From positions 1 to 46,119 of the forward strand of contig LRSR01004645.1 of assembly GCA_001579985.1 (NCBI GenBank): a stretch of 46,119 bases of DNA, written 5' to 3'. Under the pieces are notes generated by a model. That model was not told where the DNA came from. It did not search any database and saw nothing but the letters and a program-made list of their open reading frames with translations. The position numbers were made by a program, and so were the translations under genes. Below, piece after piece: positions 13,311 to 28,796 of this stretch. How positions within the stretch are numbered: position 1 is the first letter of the stretch; each line of letters starts with the position of its first letter. The stretch is from Hypsibius dujardini (lineage: Eukaryota > Tardigrada > Eutardigrada > Parachela > Hypsibiidae).

Positions 13311-13393
13311 GTGCAGAGCCTACGAAGCGGGCGTCATATGAACATTGGAATCCATGTAATATGCCAAGTCCTACGAACAGACCCGAGTCAAGG

Positions 13394-13441
13394 CATTTAG
13401 CTCGGTCGGTCCGTAAAACTACGCGTCAGCCGAGCTAAATG
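13394..13441. repeat. Perfect 12-bp inverted repeat with 24-nt loop
   Basis: Arms CATTTAGCTCGG (13394-13405) and CCGAGCTAAATG (13430-13441) are exact inverse complements. It sits in the spacer, with no coding explanation. Confidence 0.75.
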
Positions 13442-13662
13442 TTCTAACTCGGATAAATGCTATAATATGGCAACGTGTATAGTGCGGTAACTACTAACTA
13501 CTGTTACACTGTATCGCCGAGCAGTGTGTGAATTGATAGGCTTTAGGCGCGGTAGACTTCCCAGGTCGCGCTCTCTTCGCTGATTGATTGATCTTAGATA
13601 GTATCCACAAGTACTGAAGTATCGGCATGGCACGGCACGGCGTCTGCACAGTTCATTAATAA

Positions 13663-13684
13663 GTTATTACTAATAAGTAATAAC
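13663..13684. repeat. Perfect 9-bp inverted repeat with 4-nt loop
   Basis: GTTATTACT (13663-13671), loop AATA, AGTAATAAC (13676-13684). AT-rich and about 300 bp downstream of the PFDN2 stop on its strand. It could be part of a transcript end or simply palindromic spacer. Confidence 0.6.
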
Positions 13685-13980
13685 CTTTTATTTATAAGTA
13701 CGAAATGATCGACCTTTAACCTCCCAGAGATACAAACAAATGCAATGCGGAGCGAAGCAAACATAACCAGACAAAGAGAGCTTCTACCTGCGAGAAAGTT
13801 GCGTACCGACGTTTCGTTACAAATGAAGCGCCTACACTGATGAAAACAGGATCGATCTAAATTGAAGTTCTGAACACACCAAATTTCAGAGCAGAAATAT
13901 TCTCATTCTCGAAAATCCATATCGCCGGCATTTTTTGTAAAAAAAAGGGAAGAGAGAAAGAGACTGAGTCACATCACAAT

Positions 13981-15383
13981 TCATGAGGCGACTAATTCAT
14001 CGTAGGGCATATCAGGGGCATCCACTCCGCGGACGACGATTCTGTGGGTCTTCTTATACTCCAGCAGTTCTTTGGTCTTGGTGTCCAGCTGCTCGCGTAG
14101 AGCCTTCAAGGTGGCCGTAATCTAAAACCATAAACGACATGCTCACAGCGAGGCTAACCTACAGTATACTAGTAAACAGTAGCATATCAACGACAAGTTT
14201 GAGTATACTGGAGGGTTCGGGGTATGGGCAAAAGGGATGGAGCAGGGGATGGTCAGGTAGTTGATTGTTCGATTGTTTGAAAACCACCCTCTGCCTCGCT
14301 CCTTTTGTCCATTCCCCGGACACACCAGTGTGCTCAATCTTGTCGTTGACAGTAGCATATGAAGTAATGGTTGGACTGACTAGTTGTGAGTCTGGATTAT
14401 ATTCTTAGTGCCGTTCAAACAGCCGCTGTTTGCCACGAAAGTGAACTCGAACATGAGCTAAATTACAATCTAAACGTCACGTATATACCGGTACTAAATA
14501 CAGTTTCCGGTAATTAAAACAGTTTACAGAATCAATCAAAAGATGCTTGATCAAGCAATCAATCGATATTTGTTAACACGAAGATATCTCGGCCGGACCG
14601 GTACTGTCTTTCTGTGCAACAATATGCCAGAAACAAACAGTTTTCGTATTCGATTTGAAAGTTCATAATTGGAACGCGTACCTGTGTCTTAGTTGTCCCT
14701 ATTGCAGGCACCACCTCCTTCACAGTTTTCTCCACGAGGGCGCCGCCGACACGCCGGAAACATTTTCGATCGGGCTCCAATTTCTCCAGCATCTGCAGCA
14801 CTAGCCTGCAGCAACAAAAGAGCAAAATAGTATTTACGTATGTCCACAACACAAGTAAGTAATCACGCATCATTGACTTCTGAATCATCCTTGTAGCAGG
14901 TAATCAATCAACCAACCAACAAAGATACAACGACCTATACGGACTTCATTCTCGTCTTCCATGCTCTTAAATTACTGCTTGGCGCTGGTAGTACACAAGC
15001 GGCCACACGGTGTGCTTCCAATTCTAAAAGACATTTTCAGGTTCACCTGAGAAAGTTCATGACATCAAAAATCAATAGATCTCATCATGTCACAACACAA
15101 AAGTTCAAGACCCATCATCAAGTGAAAGCCAGTAAATGCAATCAATCAATCTATTAGTGCAGTAAAAATACAGATCGACGTAAGCACTGTCAAATGAATC
15201 GTAAATTGATCGGTTGATTGAGACAGCAGCAAACAACAACACCTACGTGTGCTCATTCAGATCGGCCTCCAGTTCAGCAAGTTTTTCTCCCAGTGTCGCC
15301 TGCTCCTGACGCAGTTTACTAAACCCACTGACGATCAACTCCGTGTTCACCTTGCTCGTCTGGGCATCTCCTTCCGCCGCCAT
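13981..15383 (-). CDS. PFDN2: Prefoldin subunit 2
   Basis: Three exons, 15383-15247, 14805-14682 and 14121-13981 (133 aa; human 154), with phases 2 and 0 kept. Prefoldin is a cytosolic hexameric co-chaperone that hands unfolded actin and tubulin to the CCT chaperonin. PFDN2 is a beta-type subunit, with two coiled-coil helices flanking a beta hairpin. The N-terminal helix (SGFSKLRQEQATLGEKLAEL), the hairpin segment (DRKCFRRVGGALVEKTVKEV) and the C-terminal helix (ALREQLDTKTKELLEYKK) all match the family. The short tail lacks the long acidic and alanine extension of mammals. The gene is head-to-head with LARS2, with 460 bp between start codons. Confidence 0.95.
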
Positions 15384-15843
15384 GATCTGAAGCGGTTAGC
15401 GGTACGCAGAAACAGGACTGCGTCCTTCCTCGTAAGATTTATTTCCGATATTGAGGTCCTGGAAAAAATTCGAATCCCAATGGTTGCTAGAAGAATATAG
15501 TTCACCAGTGGTATGAAGATTTGCCGTAAATGGTTCTTGGCATATAATCGTCTCAAATAGTAAGAATCAGCGAAAAACTGGAAATAACGCAGTACTGTAG
15601 AATCTAATAATTTTCAAGTGTAGTAATTATTGCCCAGGGGATAGGCAGTGTGAAGGTCCAGTGGAGACAAGATATGATTTACTGGAAACACTAGCGGATG
15701 GAATGGATGGCTCATTGATTGATTATATTACTAGTAGAACTATTGCTGCAGTTGATTGATTGATCTTGGGTTGACTGGGTTTTGCGGCATTGCATCAGCT
15801 GTTTTATACAGCTTTATATATCTAATATTTTACTTACTTTTTC
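15384..15843. promoter_or_regulatory. Shared upstream region PFDN2 / LARS2
   Basis: 460 bp between divergent start codons. I see GATT-type runs but no clear TATA box. It must hold both promoters unless one gene has a distal leader exon. The divergent arrangement is seen directly; a bidirectional promoter is inferred. Confidence 0.45.
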
Positions 15844-20692
<4,849 letters not shown>

Positions 20693-20943
20693 CATGAGCA
20701 TTTTCTGTGAGATTCAGTTACTGTAAATATGCATTGCAGTATAAATATACACAAATGAGAAAACGGGGTTCAATTTACCGCCACATCCTTCCTGTGAGAT
20801 TCACAAAGCACATAGACGCCCCAGTAAGATACTTGTAGCTAGTTATTATTAGACTCAACAGATTGACAAACTGCAACTCACTAGTCCACACGTTTAAGCT
20901 CCCACGTCGGGTGCAGGAACACGGTCTTTTCTCATTCGTCGTC

Positions 20944-21827
20944 TTAGTATTTGATGTTCTGGATGCAGAGGAACTTGATGAAGATACCGAGGATGTTGAA
21001 GGCTTGATCAATGACAAATCCATCCAGCTTTCGCTTTCCCCAAATGACTTGCGCCAGTTGAGGCAGAGTCTGTACCAGCGCGATAACTCCGGCGAAGAAG
21101 AAGGCGTCCTGGACCGTGGCGGGGCGGAAGTAGCGACTGGAAAGAAATATTACACACATTATTCATATCCACAAAGTTCATAGGAAAAAAGGGCGAAAAA
21201 TCAATCTGCCCTCCTCCAAAAAACATTCCGAAAACAAACGACCGACCTCATCTGTTGTCGATCCATGGCATATCTTTCCACTTCATCAGTCAATCAAACC
21301 ACCACCAAAAGGGGCAAAATAAATCGTGCGAACCCGTTCAATCAACGTAGTCAATCCGGTCAATCAACCGATCAATCAATGTAGTCAATGAACCAACTAC
21401 CCAGTGCACACACCCGGCTTGATTTCTCCGACTTCGACCATAATACCGGCTAATAAAAAACCGAAACTGAAACTCACTCCGACAAGTAGTGCAGCACGAA
21501 GGCCAGTCCCGTGTCTGCTACGATGTTGAGGATGCAATGGGTCTGCTTCTCCGCGGAGGAGAGAAGCGCAAAGTTGTTAGCGGTTTGGCGGCTTCCCCAC
21601 ACTTGGCCGAGCGCACTCGGCGAATACCTACCGGATTACCAAACACAAAATCTATTTCGCCCTCAATTTACGCTTACGGAGACGACGGGCTGACGACGGA
21701 TTATAAGTAATAGCACTTACCAAAGATACCCGAGTGCTTGCGTGCCCAAAACGCCCGCCGTGATCGCTCCGTATCGCCACTGCACACCGGACCGCGTGAC
21801 GTTTTGCAGGCGCGAACTGAGACTCAT
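20944..21827 (-). CDS. DUF1761-family four-helix membrane protein
   Basis: Three exons, 21827-21721, 21627-21478 and 21136-20944 (149 aa), GT-AG with phase 2 at both junctions. The N-terminus carries AGVLGTQALGYLWYSP (about residues 24-39) followed by SALGQVWG, the signature of DUF1761 proteins: a glycine-rich helix, a WYSP turn, then FG.xW. Further hydrophobic segments lie at about residues 72-84, 95-111 and 126-145, giving about four membrane helices. Function is unknown for the whole family. I know the family mainly from bacteria and fungi. Here it is split by introns like its neighbours, so it is not recent contamination. The gene is convergent with LARS2 (251 bp between stops) and head-to-head with RRP12. 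Confidence 0.75.
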
Positions 21828-22487
21828 GATGCGCCTCTTGGTTGGAGAAAACGAAATCTATAAAATGCTTAAAAGCATCGGCAGAAAAACGGAATCAGCG
21901 AATATAGAGATTTTTCAATTGGATTTTGGAGATTATCGATTTGAATTCAAAACGGTGAGCGAGGGGAAAACATCAATCCATCAATCAACCATTCATTATC
22001 CCCGCGAATAGTTGAATTTGACCTAGTTTTTTTGTTCCTTCAATCCAGCTTTTTTGTTCCTTCAATCCAGCTTTTCCGTTCCTTCAACTAAGCTTTTCCG
22101 TTCCTTCATCCCAGCTTTTTTGTTCTTCAACCCCAGTAGAAACCGAATTGCAGAAAATTAGAGAAAAGGCACAATGTAAACAATTGCAGCCGAGCGTTAA
22201 CCCTCGCCAAATGCCTCGGAACATATTAAGCCATTTCCTCTGAATTGCATTCCACAGCCGATTTTCTCCGTCAACGGGCTAAATTTCGCAATATTTTGGA
22301 TCACCGGTTCCTCGAAGAGTTTAGACTCCGAAAAAAATTCACGCATCCCTTTCTTTCTCTCGGGCGAAGATTCATCAGATTTTTATATTGACAGAAAGAT
22401 AATTTGATCTCGTTTGCGAGTGTCGACCGTGGCCGTTATTATTGTTGGGGATTTTTATTCTGCTGTTTTTCTCCTCCCGGCAGCAAA
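21828..22487. promoter_or_regulatory. Shared upstream region DUF1761 gene / RRP12
   Basis: 660 bp between divergent start codons. It contains the pyrimidine-rich 22-bp tandem repeat (own entry) and a pyrimidine-rich run directly before the RRP12 ATG (TTTTTCTCCTCCCGGCAG at 22466-22483). That run could be a 5' splice leader acceptor or part of the untranslated leader. Confidence 0.45.
22024..22136. repeat. 22-bp pyrimidine-rich minisatellite, 5 copies
   Basis: The unit is CTTTTTTGTTCCTTCAATCC plus AG, with a CTTTTCCG variant in two copies. Units start near 22027, then at 22049, 22071, 22093 and 22115. It lies between the divergent DUF1761 and RRP12 genes, with the pyrimidine strand in RRP12 sense orientation. 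Confidence 0.9.
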
Positions 22488-25400
22488 ATGGGGAAGGAAA
22501 TGCGCAAGTATACGAAGGGAAAAGGATTAAAATGGAAGAAGGGCGAAAGCAGCAGTAGTAATCCCACTACCCGGACGTATCGATCTGCTGCTAAGGGCTC
22601 CTTTTTCCAGTACAAATTGGGTGAGCAAAAGTGGAAAAGTAGCGTGATCTTGATACGCGGTTAAGAGGTCCGTTGATTGAGCTATTGGCTACATAACCGC
22701 ATTTGTTGATTGATTGTTGATTGAGCAGTCATGTTCGCTTTGTTCATCTGTTGATTGATTCATTGATTGGCATGTGGGTAATATTTTTGTTCTTCCTTTT
22801 CTTCAGCTCAAGAGGCCGACACACGACGTCCTGGACTGGCCAGTGTTTCGGCGGGCAATAACTCCGACTCCATGGCCGACAGCCAGAGCCATTCATCGAG
22901 AGTCACGGTGGAAACTTTCAAAACCGACGTTAGCGCCTGGACCCAGTGCTCTATCACCTCGTTCGGCCGGCTGCAGAGCATCTGGTCCGCCGACTCGAAA
23001 CTCCACCGTGAAATGCTGGCAATTCTGGCCGCCATCACTGAGGTGATCAAGGAGCGAAATGGTCAGGAATCGGAGACAGAGTATTTCGCGGCGCTGCTGA
23101 CGACTCTGGACACAGTCGAATCGGTGGACTCGCGGACTGCCGTTTTATCCCTGTTGGGTTTGTTGATCAAACGGGTGCCGGCCAACGTCTTGCGGAAGCA
23201 GGGCGCGCATGTGATGAAACCGCTGGTGCAGATGCTGTCGGATAACGTCCAGTCCGAGAATAATTCCTTGATGCGTTCGGTAGGAATATTCACTCAGCTA
23301 GCTGATTGAAAAATTGATGCTTTGTTTATTTACCAATTTATTTACGCGGAATGTAAAATAAAATGTTGTTAAAATTCAGCACAATCTTTTAAAATGGTTA
23401 AATACAAAAATCGTTGTATTTAAAACGAGGGCCCTATTTTCAGCGTTTACAATGAGAAGGCAAATATAATACTATTTTTGTAATATTTTTAATTCAAGTG
23501 GGGGACTTCGAACACAAACAAAAATATGCTTTTAAGATTAAGATTTTGGTGGATCCATTTGGTTGTCTTTTATTTTTAGGTTCTAAAAATTCTGTCTGCC
23601 GTTCTTCGAGTGCAAGACACCGCGAGCTGGAAGGACGCCTCTACTGCAGCAGTGTTTCGAACCATGCTTTCCCTGATCAACCATCACAAGCCGAAAGTGC
23701 GAAAGCAATGTCACAGTAGCGTCTGCTCGGTCCTCAAAGGCAGCGATGTCATGACTGGGACCCAACCGATGGCCGTCCATCCCATGGCCGTCATGACTGC
23801 GAATTTTTGCATTCAGGCAATTCAGGACTCTAACGGTAAATATTCTCTCACTAACGCATGAGTTTCTCCATTAAAACTGCTCCTTTCAGCAACGAAGGAT
23901 CACTCTGTCATTCTCCACGTTTTGGGCCTGCTGAAAGACATCCTCGCCGACTTCCCCGAGGATGAGATGAAGGCCGCCGTTGAAGCCATTTTTGACTGCA
24001 TGCAGGTGTCGAGTCCCCTCGTTCGGACCGTGGGACTGAAGGCCATCAATGGGCTGTTTATTGCGCAGCCGGATTCCTCCCGCCTGAGTGCGGAAGTCAA
24101 CGCGTTGATCATCAGTGCGTTATACGCCAAAAAGCCAGCTGAAGGAGACACACAGTTGGTGCTTCCGTGGCTGGAGACGACGAAACAGGCCTATCTGAAT
24201 CTATACCGCCAGGATCAGCGCACTTTCTTTGTCCACCTGGAGAAGCTCTCGGCGGACTGCATGAAATTGCTGCTGGTGGACAGACCGGAAATTCGGGCTG
24301 CAAGCGCGGCAGTGCTCAAGGTATGCGACGTCATAGACGTGTTTTCAACAGAAACAACGGATGGATGAGAGGACGGACAGACGCATGGAGGCTGACAGAA
24401 GAAGAGACATACAGATCAACGGATGGACAGACAGACAGACAGACAGCAGACAGACAGACAGACAGACAGACAGACACCCGCATAACAGTGCTCTAGTAAT
24501 CTGTTCTGTTTGTTTAGGAAATCGTGACGACTTGCTTGTCTGCTGTCGGTGCACAGCGAGAGGCATACCAGCAGCATCTGGTACCGATTCAGAAGTTTTT
24601 CCAGCACCTGGAAGTCGGCCTCACCTACCAGTATCACCTTGTCTGGAACATGGTTCTGGAAATTCTCACAGAGTTCTATGAAGCTTGTGGTGCACAGGCC
24701 AGCAATTTTACCGTTAAAGTACGGCAACAATGAACGACAGCACCAAAAGTTTAGTTTTGCACTTCATATCATTCATATCGGTATTTGTTATGTATTTAGT
24801 CGCTTGAGAAAGTTGCACTGCTCCGCGACAGCCCGCAGTTTCCCTTTACCGCAGAACTGGATCGAGCATTCGGACGAGCTGTCCGGAAGGTGGGAGCACC
24901 GAGAGTCCTGCGTATTGTGCCGCTGAAGATCAACGTTGCGATGTAAGGATGCAGAATATTAAATGTAATGATTGTCTGATCGGAGGTTACTTTTGAATTC
25001 ACTTTTTCGTTTTGGAATTGTCAACAGGACACCGATGGATCTGTCACGCAGCTGGATGATCCCGCTCCTCCGCGACTATGTTCAGGACACTGAGCTGGGA
25101 TTTTTTATTTCATTCTTTCTACCCCTTGCCTCGCAGTTGCGATCAAAGAGTACGAAGACATCAGACGGGCCATTTACGGCAAAATTTGTCTGACATGTTT
25201 TATTCGTTTGTAGGTGCGATGCTCACGGCTGCCGGTGAGCCTTCGGAGGCAAAGAGCTGTGATATTCTGCAGCGGCAGATTTGGTCCATCCTCCCGGGCT
25301 TCTGCACCCGTCCTACCGATTTAGTGGAGGTATACTGTGGTGCTCAGACTGTTGGGGAATCGTCTGCGATGATAATGCTTGATTGGTTTTCTGATTTTTT

Positions 25401-25631
25401 TTTGGTGCAGAGCTTACGGGGTATTGCGAAAATTCTCGGTCAGGCTTTGGATGAGAGACCCGACTTGCAGTTGGATGTAATGGCTGCACTTCGAGCTCTT
25501 GTCTTAAAGAATATGGAGAACGGTAAGGAAGCGAAGCAAAAGATGTTTGCATCTGGCAAGCAGGCATTCGCAGAAATAGAGAGATATGCACAGGTGGGCA
25601 GACAGACAGACAGACAGACACGCAAACAGGC

Positions 25632-25662
<31 letters not shown>

Positions 25663-28582
25663 GAACCAGACAGAACCAGATAAACAGGCAATTAGGTAAA
25701 CAGGAATGCAGACATGCAGATGCACAGTATGATACTCATTTCGCAAATCTGATTGCCCCGGTGACTTGTTCATAACGGCTGGTTTCATCGTTTACAGACG
25801 TGAACCGGACGGAAGTGGCAAAGTACGCGAAAAACTATCTTCCTCGATTACTTCAAATTTACACCACCGAGGCGACGAGCGACGGCTCTAATCAACGCTT
25901 GGCCGCCTTGGAGACAGTGAAGATCTACTTGAAGATCACTCCTCAGGAAACCATCGACGAGCTCTTTGAAAAAGTACAGAGTCATCCTCGAGTGACCTCC
26001 ACTCTCTTTCACATCTGTTACATTCATTCGTTGATTCTTTCTTTCTACATAGGTGGTGGAGAAGCTGAACGGTGACGAGTCTTCCCAATTCCTCTTGCAA
26101 GCCTGTGTGGACGTGGCTGCCGTTCTGCTGCCCTACGTGCCTATCGCCAAGCTGGACGGTGTGCTGGCGTTCTGCCGGACGGCCTGGGTCAGTCCGGATG
26201 CGACCCTGCAGAAGAAGGGATATCGGTGCTTCGGGGAGCTGCTGCTGTCGGATCAAGAGACCCTGCAAGCCTACGCCGCCGGTCACATGGACACCTTCAA
26301 GACCGACTTCACTCAAGCATACAGCGAAGCGAAGCCTCCTGCCAAGGCGGCACGGCTTCGGTGCCTCAGCGCGATGGTGAAGCGAAGTGGCTTGACCGAC
26401 AAGTCCTTTTTGAAAGTTGTCTTCCCAGAGGTTAGTTACGGTGCTTACAATGTACTGCTAGAAAAAAAAAACTGTGAATGCAGAGTACATAGGAGCTTTT
26501 TTTATTTAAATTAAACACGAACCCGAATTGAATTAAACATAATAAGATAATTCTCATCCAAGATTGATTTCAGTTTTAAATAAAAAAGCCCGGTTTTCGG
26601 CATTTAATTTTAACGTTGTTAATAATTTTTTTAATAAGGTTATTGTCTTGCTTCATTTTCTTTATTTAGTCACCATTCCTTTTTTGTTCTCTCTCTCAAC
26701 AGATTGTCATGTGCACGAAGGAGATTTCGGAGAACGCTCGACAGTCCGCCTTTGAGCTCGTTAAAGAAGTCGGAAACATCCTCCTGTCAGACTCGAGCCG
26801 ACCCGAGGAAGAAAACGTCGCAGAGTATTTTGAGCTCATGCTGAGCGGCTTAGCCGGGACGCCCGACGGCGTCGCCGCCTCCATCGTCGCGCTCTCCCAC
26901 GCCGTGTACGAGTTCAGGGACAAGCTCCGCAAACCGATGGTGGACATGCTGATGGACAATATGAATGTCCTGCTGGCCTCCAACACCCGTGACATTGTCA
27001 CCGCTATCTTCGGCTTCTTCAAAGTGATCTTCTCCCGGATGGCCGACTTTGAGTTGGGTCCGCACGTGGCGCGGCTGGTGAAGAGCGTCTCGGGGATGGA
27101 GGAGAATTTCCGGCGGCATTTCCGCGTGAAGATTCGCGACCTCTTCACTGTGTTGATCAGGAAGTTCGGCTACACCATGATTGTGGAGTTGGTGCCGGAG
27201 AGTGACCACAAGCTGATTAACAACATCCGGAAGACGCAGGAGCGCGAGAAGCGGCAGAAGAAGGAGAAGCGGAACGACAAGAAGAGCATCGCTGGTGATG
27301 GTGGCGGGGATGGTGGTGAGGAAGACGTAGACAGGAAGAGTCGGGCTGGAGCTGCCAGTATCGGCGGGCGGTCACGCGCGGAGACGATCAACGATATTTT
27401 GGACGAGCTGGCTAGTTCGGATGAGGATGGCGGAACGGTGGATGACAAGAGGAGGGAGAAGAAGAAGAAGGGGAATGTTTACATTACGGAAGAGGACGAT
27501 GAGGAAATTGTCGACTTTACCGACCCGAGAGCCTCGCAGAAAATCAGCTGTATGGAAACACATATTTTGCATATGCTGTCATCCTTGTTGGTCTTACTGT
27601 CTGTCTGCTTGTCTGTCTGTCTTTTTATTTATCTGCCTGATTGTCTGTCTTCTTGTCTGTCTGTCGTGTCTGCCTGTCTGCAGGTGATTCTGTTTTTCTG
27701 TCTCATCCTGTCTTGCTGAGTTAAGTCCAGTTTAAGTTTAATTGTTGGTCTTCGTTTTAGCTACGATGCCGTCAAAGTCCAAGCGAAAGCAGTTGGACGT
27801 GCGAGTGGCTCCTGACGGTCGCATTATCATTGACGCCGGTGGCCACGACCGGGATGACGATGCCGCATCACTGTCCTCCCGAATGAGTGGAGTCAGCTTG
27901 AATGACAAAAAGGTATATTGTGTTTGGACAAATAATTTGGTTACACCAGCCATCACTGTTTCAAGCAAATGCTTAACTGCAGAAAGGCAAAAATCGATCT
28001 GAAGATACGGATGGTGATGACGATGGTTCGTTCGGATATCAAGGTTCGTGCTCTTTGGAAGTAGATTTGTAGCTCATTTGTGATTTTTTTGAATGATGCA
28101 ATGGTTCATTAATTAATTTTGTATTTTTTGTGATTGTTCAGCCGGTGGATCTGGCATTCACCGGCCGTTGAAGTCGTCCCGGAAGGAGAAGCCAGCTAAG
28201 AAGGTTGCGACCGGCGCGGAATACCGAGCGAAGGTACGGAGTATTCTCGGAATTGTGTTGCTAATCGGCAGTAGGTTTAGTTTCTCAGCTGTTTTAACTG
28301 CTTGTTGTTTGGTCCGCGCAGAAAGCGGGAGGTGACGTCAAGTTGAAGGGACGTCCGGATCCGTACGCATACATACCGTTGGATCTCAAGTCGTCCAACA
28401 AACGGTAAATTTTTCCGCTCGCCACGCCATCTCGCGGTCGATGTTTCAACGAAATTTGTCCTCTTTTTAGGAAAAAAGCCAAACTGGTTGGACAGTTCAA
28501 GGGATTTGTTAAAGGCGCTAAGAAAGGCGCCATGAAGGGATCGAAGGACAGTAAAAGCCGCAAACGAAACTTTCAGACATAG
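22488..28582 (+). CDS. RRP12: Ribosomal RNA processing protein 12 (HEAT-repeat export/biogenesis factor)
   Basis: Seventeen exons: 22488-22620, 22807-23279, 23580-23835, 23890-24320, 24518-24718, 24800-24942, 25028-25149, 25214-25329, 25411-25522, 25798-25973, 26053-26430, 26703-27549, 27761-27912, 27983-28043, 28142-28233, 28322-28404 and 28471-28582. The 1,295-aa product matches human RRP12 (1,297), and phase is kept throughout. RRP12 is a nucleolar HEAT-repeat protein needed for maturation and nuclear export of pre-ribosomal subunits. Landmarks: KGLKWKKGESSSSNP at the N-terminus, ETEYFAALLTTLDTVES, LPGFCTRPTD, FRRHFRVKIRDLFTVLIRKF, an acidic and Lys-rich low-complexity region, AGGSGIHRP, GRPDPYAYIPL and GQFKGFVKGAKKG near the basic C-terminus. 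Introns 4, 9 and 12 contain CAGA or TGTC tracts. An AATAAA lies about 100 nt after the stop. Confidence 0.98.
24365..24478. repeat. (ACAG)n tract in RRP12 intron 4
   Basis: Starts degenerate (GGACGGACAG) and becomes pure CAGA at 24425-24473. Confidence 0.85.
25595..25710. repeat. (ACAG)n tract in RRP12 intron 9
   Basis: CAGA units from about 25598, interrupted near 25620, then pure to about 25662 and decaying beyond. Confidence 0.85.
27594..27690. repeat. (TGTC)n tract in RRP12 intron 12
   Basis: Imperfect TCTG units, opposite in orientation to the tracts in introns 4 and 9 of the same gene. Confidence 0.8.
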
Positions 28583-28796
28583 CTCCGACATTGCATGTCT
28601 TGTCGTCGCCTGCCCGTGCATTTCATTGCTATTGTCTGCGTTAGTTCTAATTTTATCACCATATAAAAGTTTGGTTTTTTTAAATAAATATCAATACGTA
28701 AAAGCAACGGGTCGTGTGGAAAAAAACTCATTTATGATTTTAAAACGGTCATCATCAGATAAGTGACTGCTTCTGGACGAAAGCGGGACACGAACT
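28583..28796. terminator. Convergent 3' region RRP12 / muskelin
   Basis: 214 bp hold both 3' untranslated regions. AATAAA at about 28684 serves RRP12. No perfect AATAAA is seen on the muskelin strand. Confidence 0.5.

Larger units (their letters stand above)
11089..13980. other. Long spacer with no confident gene
   Basis: It lies between the ARMC10-like start and the PFDN2 stop. It contains a perfect (AGTC)n run at 11547-11566, several hairpins, and a block at about 12690-13310 with minus-strand exon-like stretches (separate entry). No tRNA A/B box pair and no long conserved reading frame is visible. Confidence 0.45.

Noticed and set aside
25523-25596. Continuation of RRP12 exon 9 into GKEAKQKMFASGKQ
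   Set aside because: The frame stays open past the donor, but the next exon is only in frame if exon 9 ends at 25522, which also matches the orthologue.
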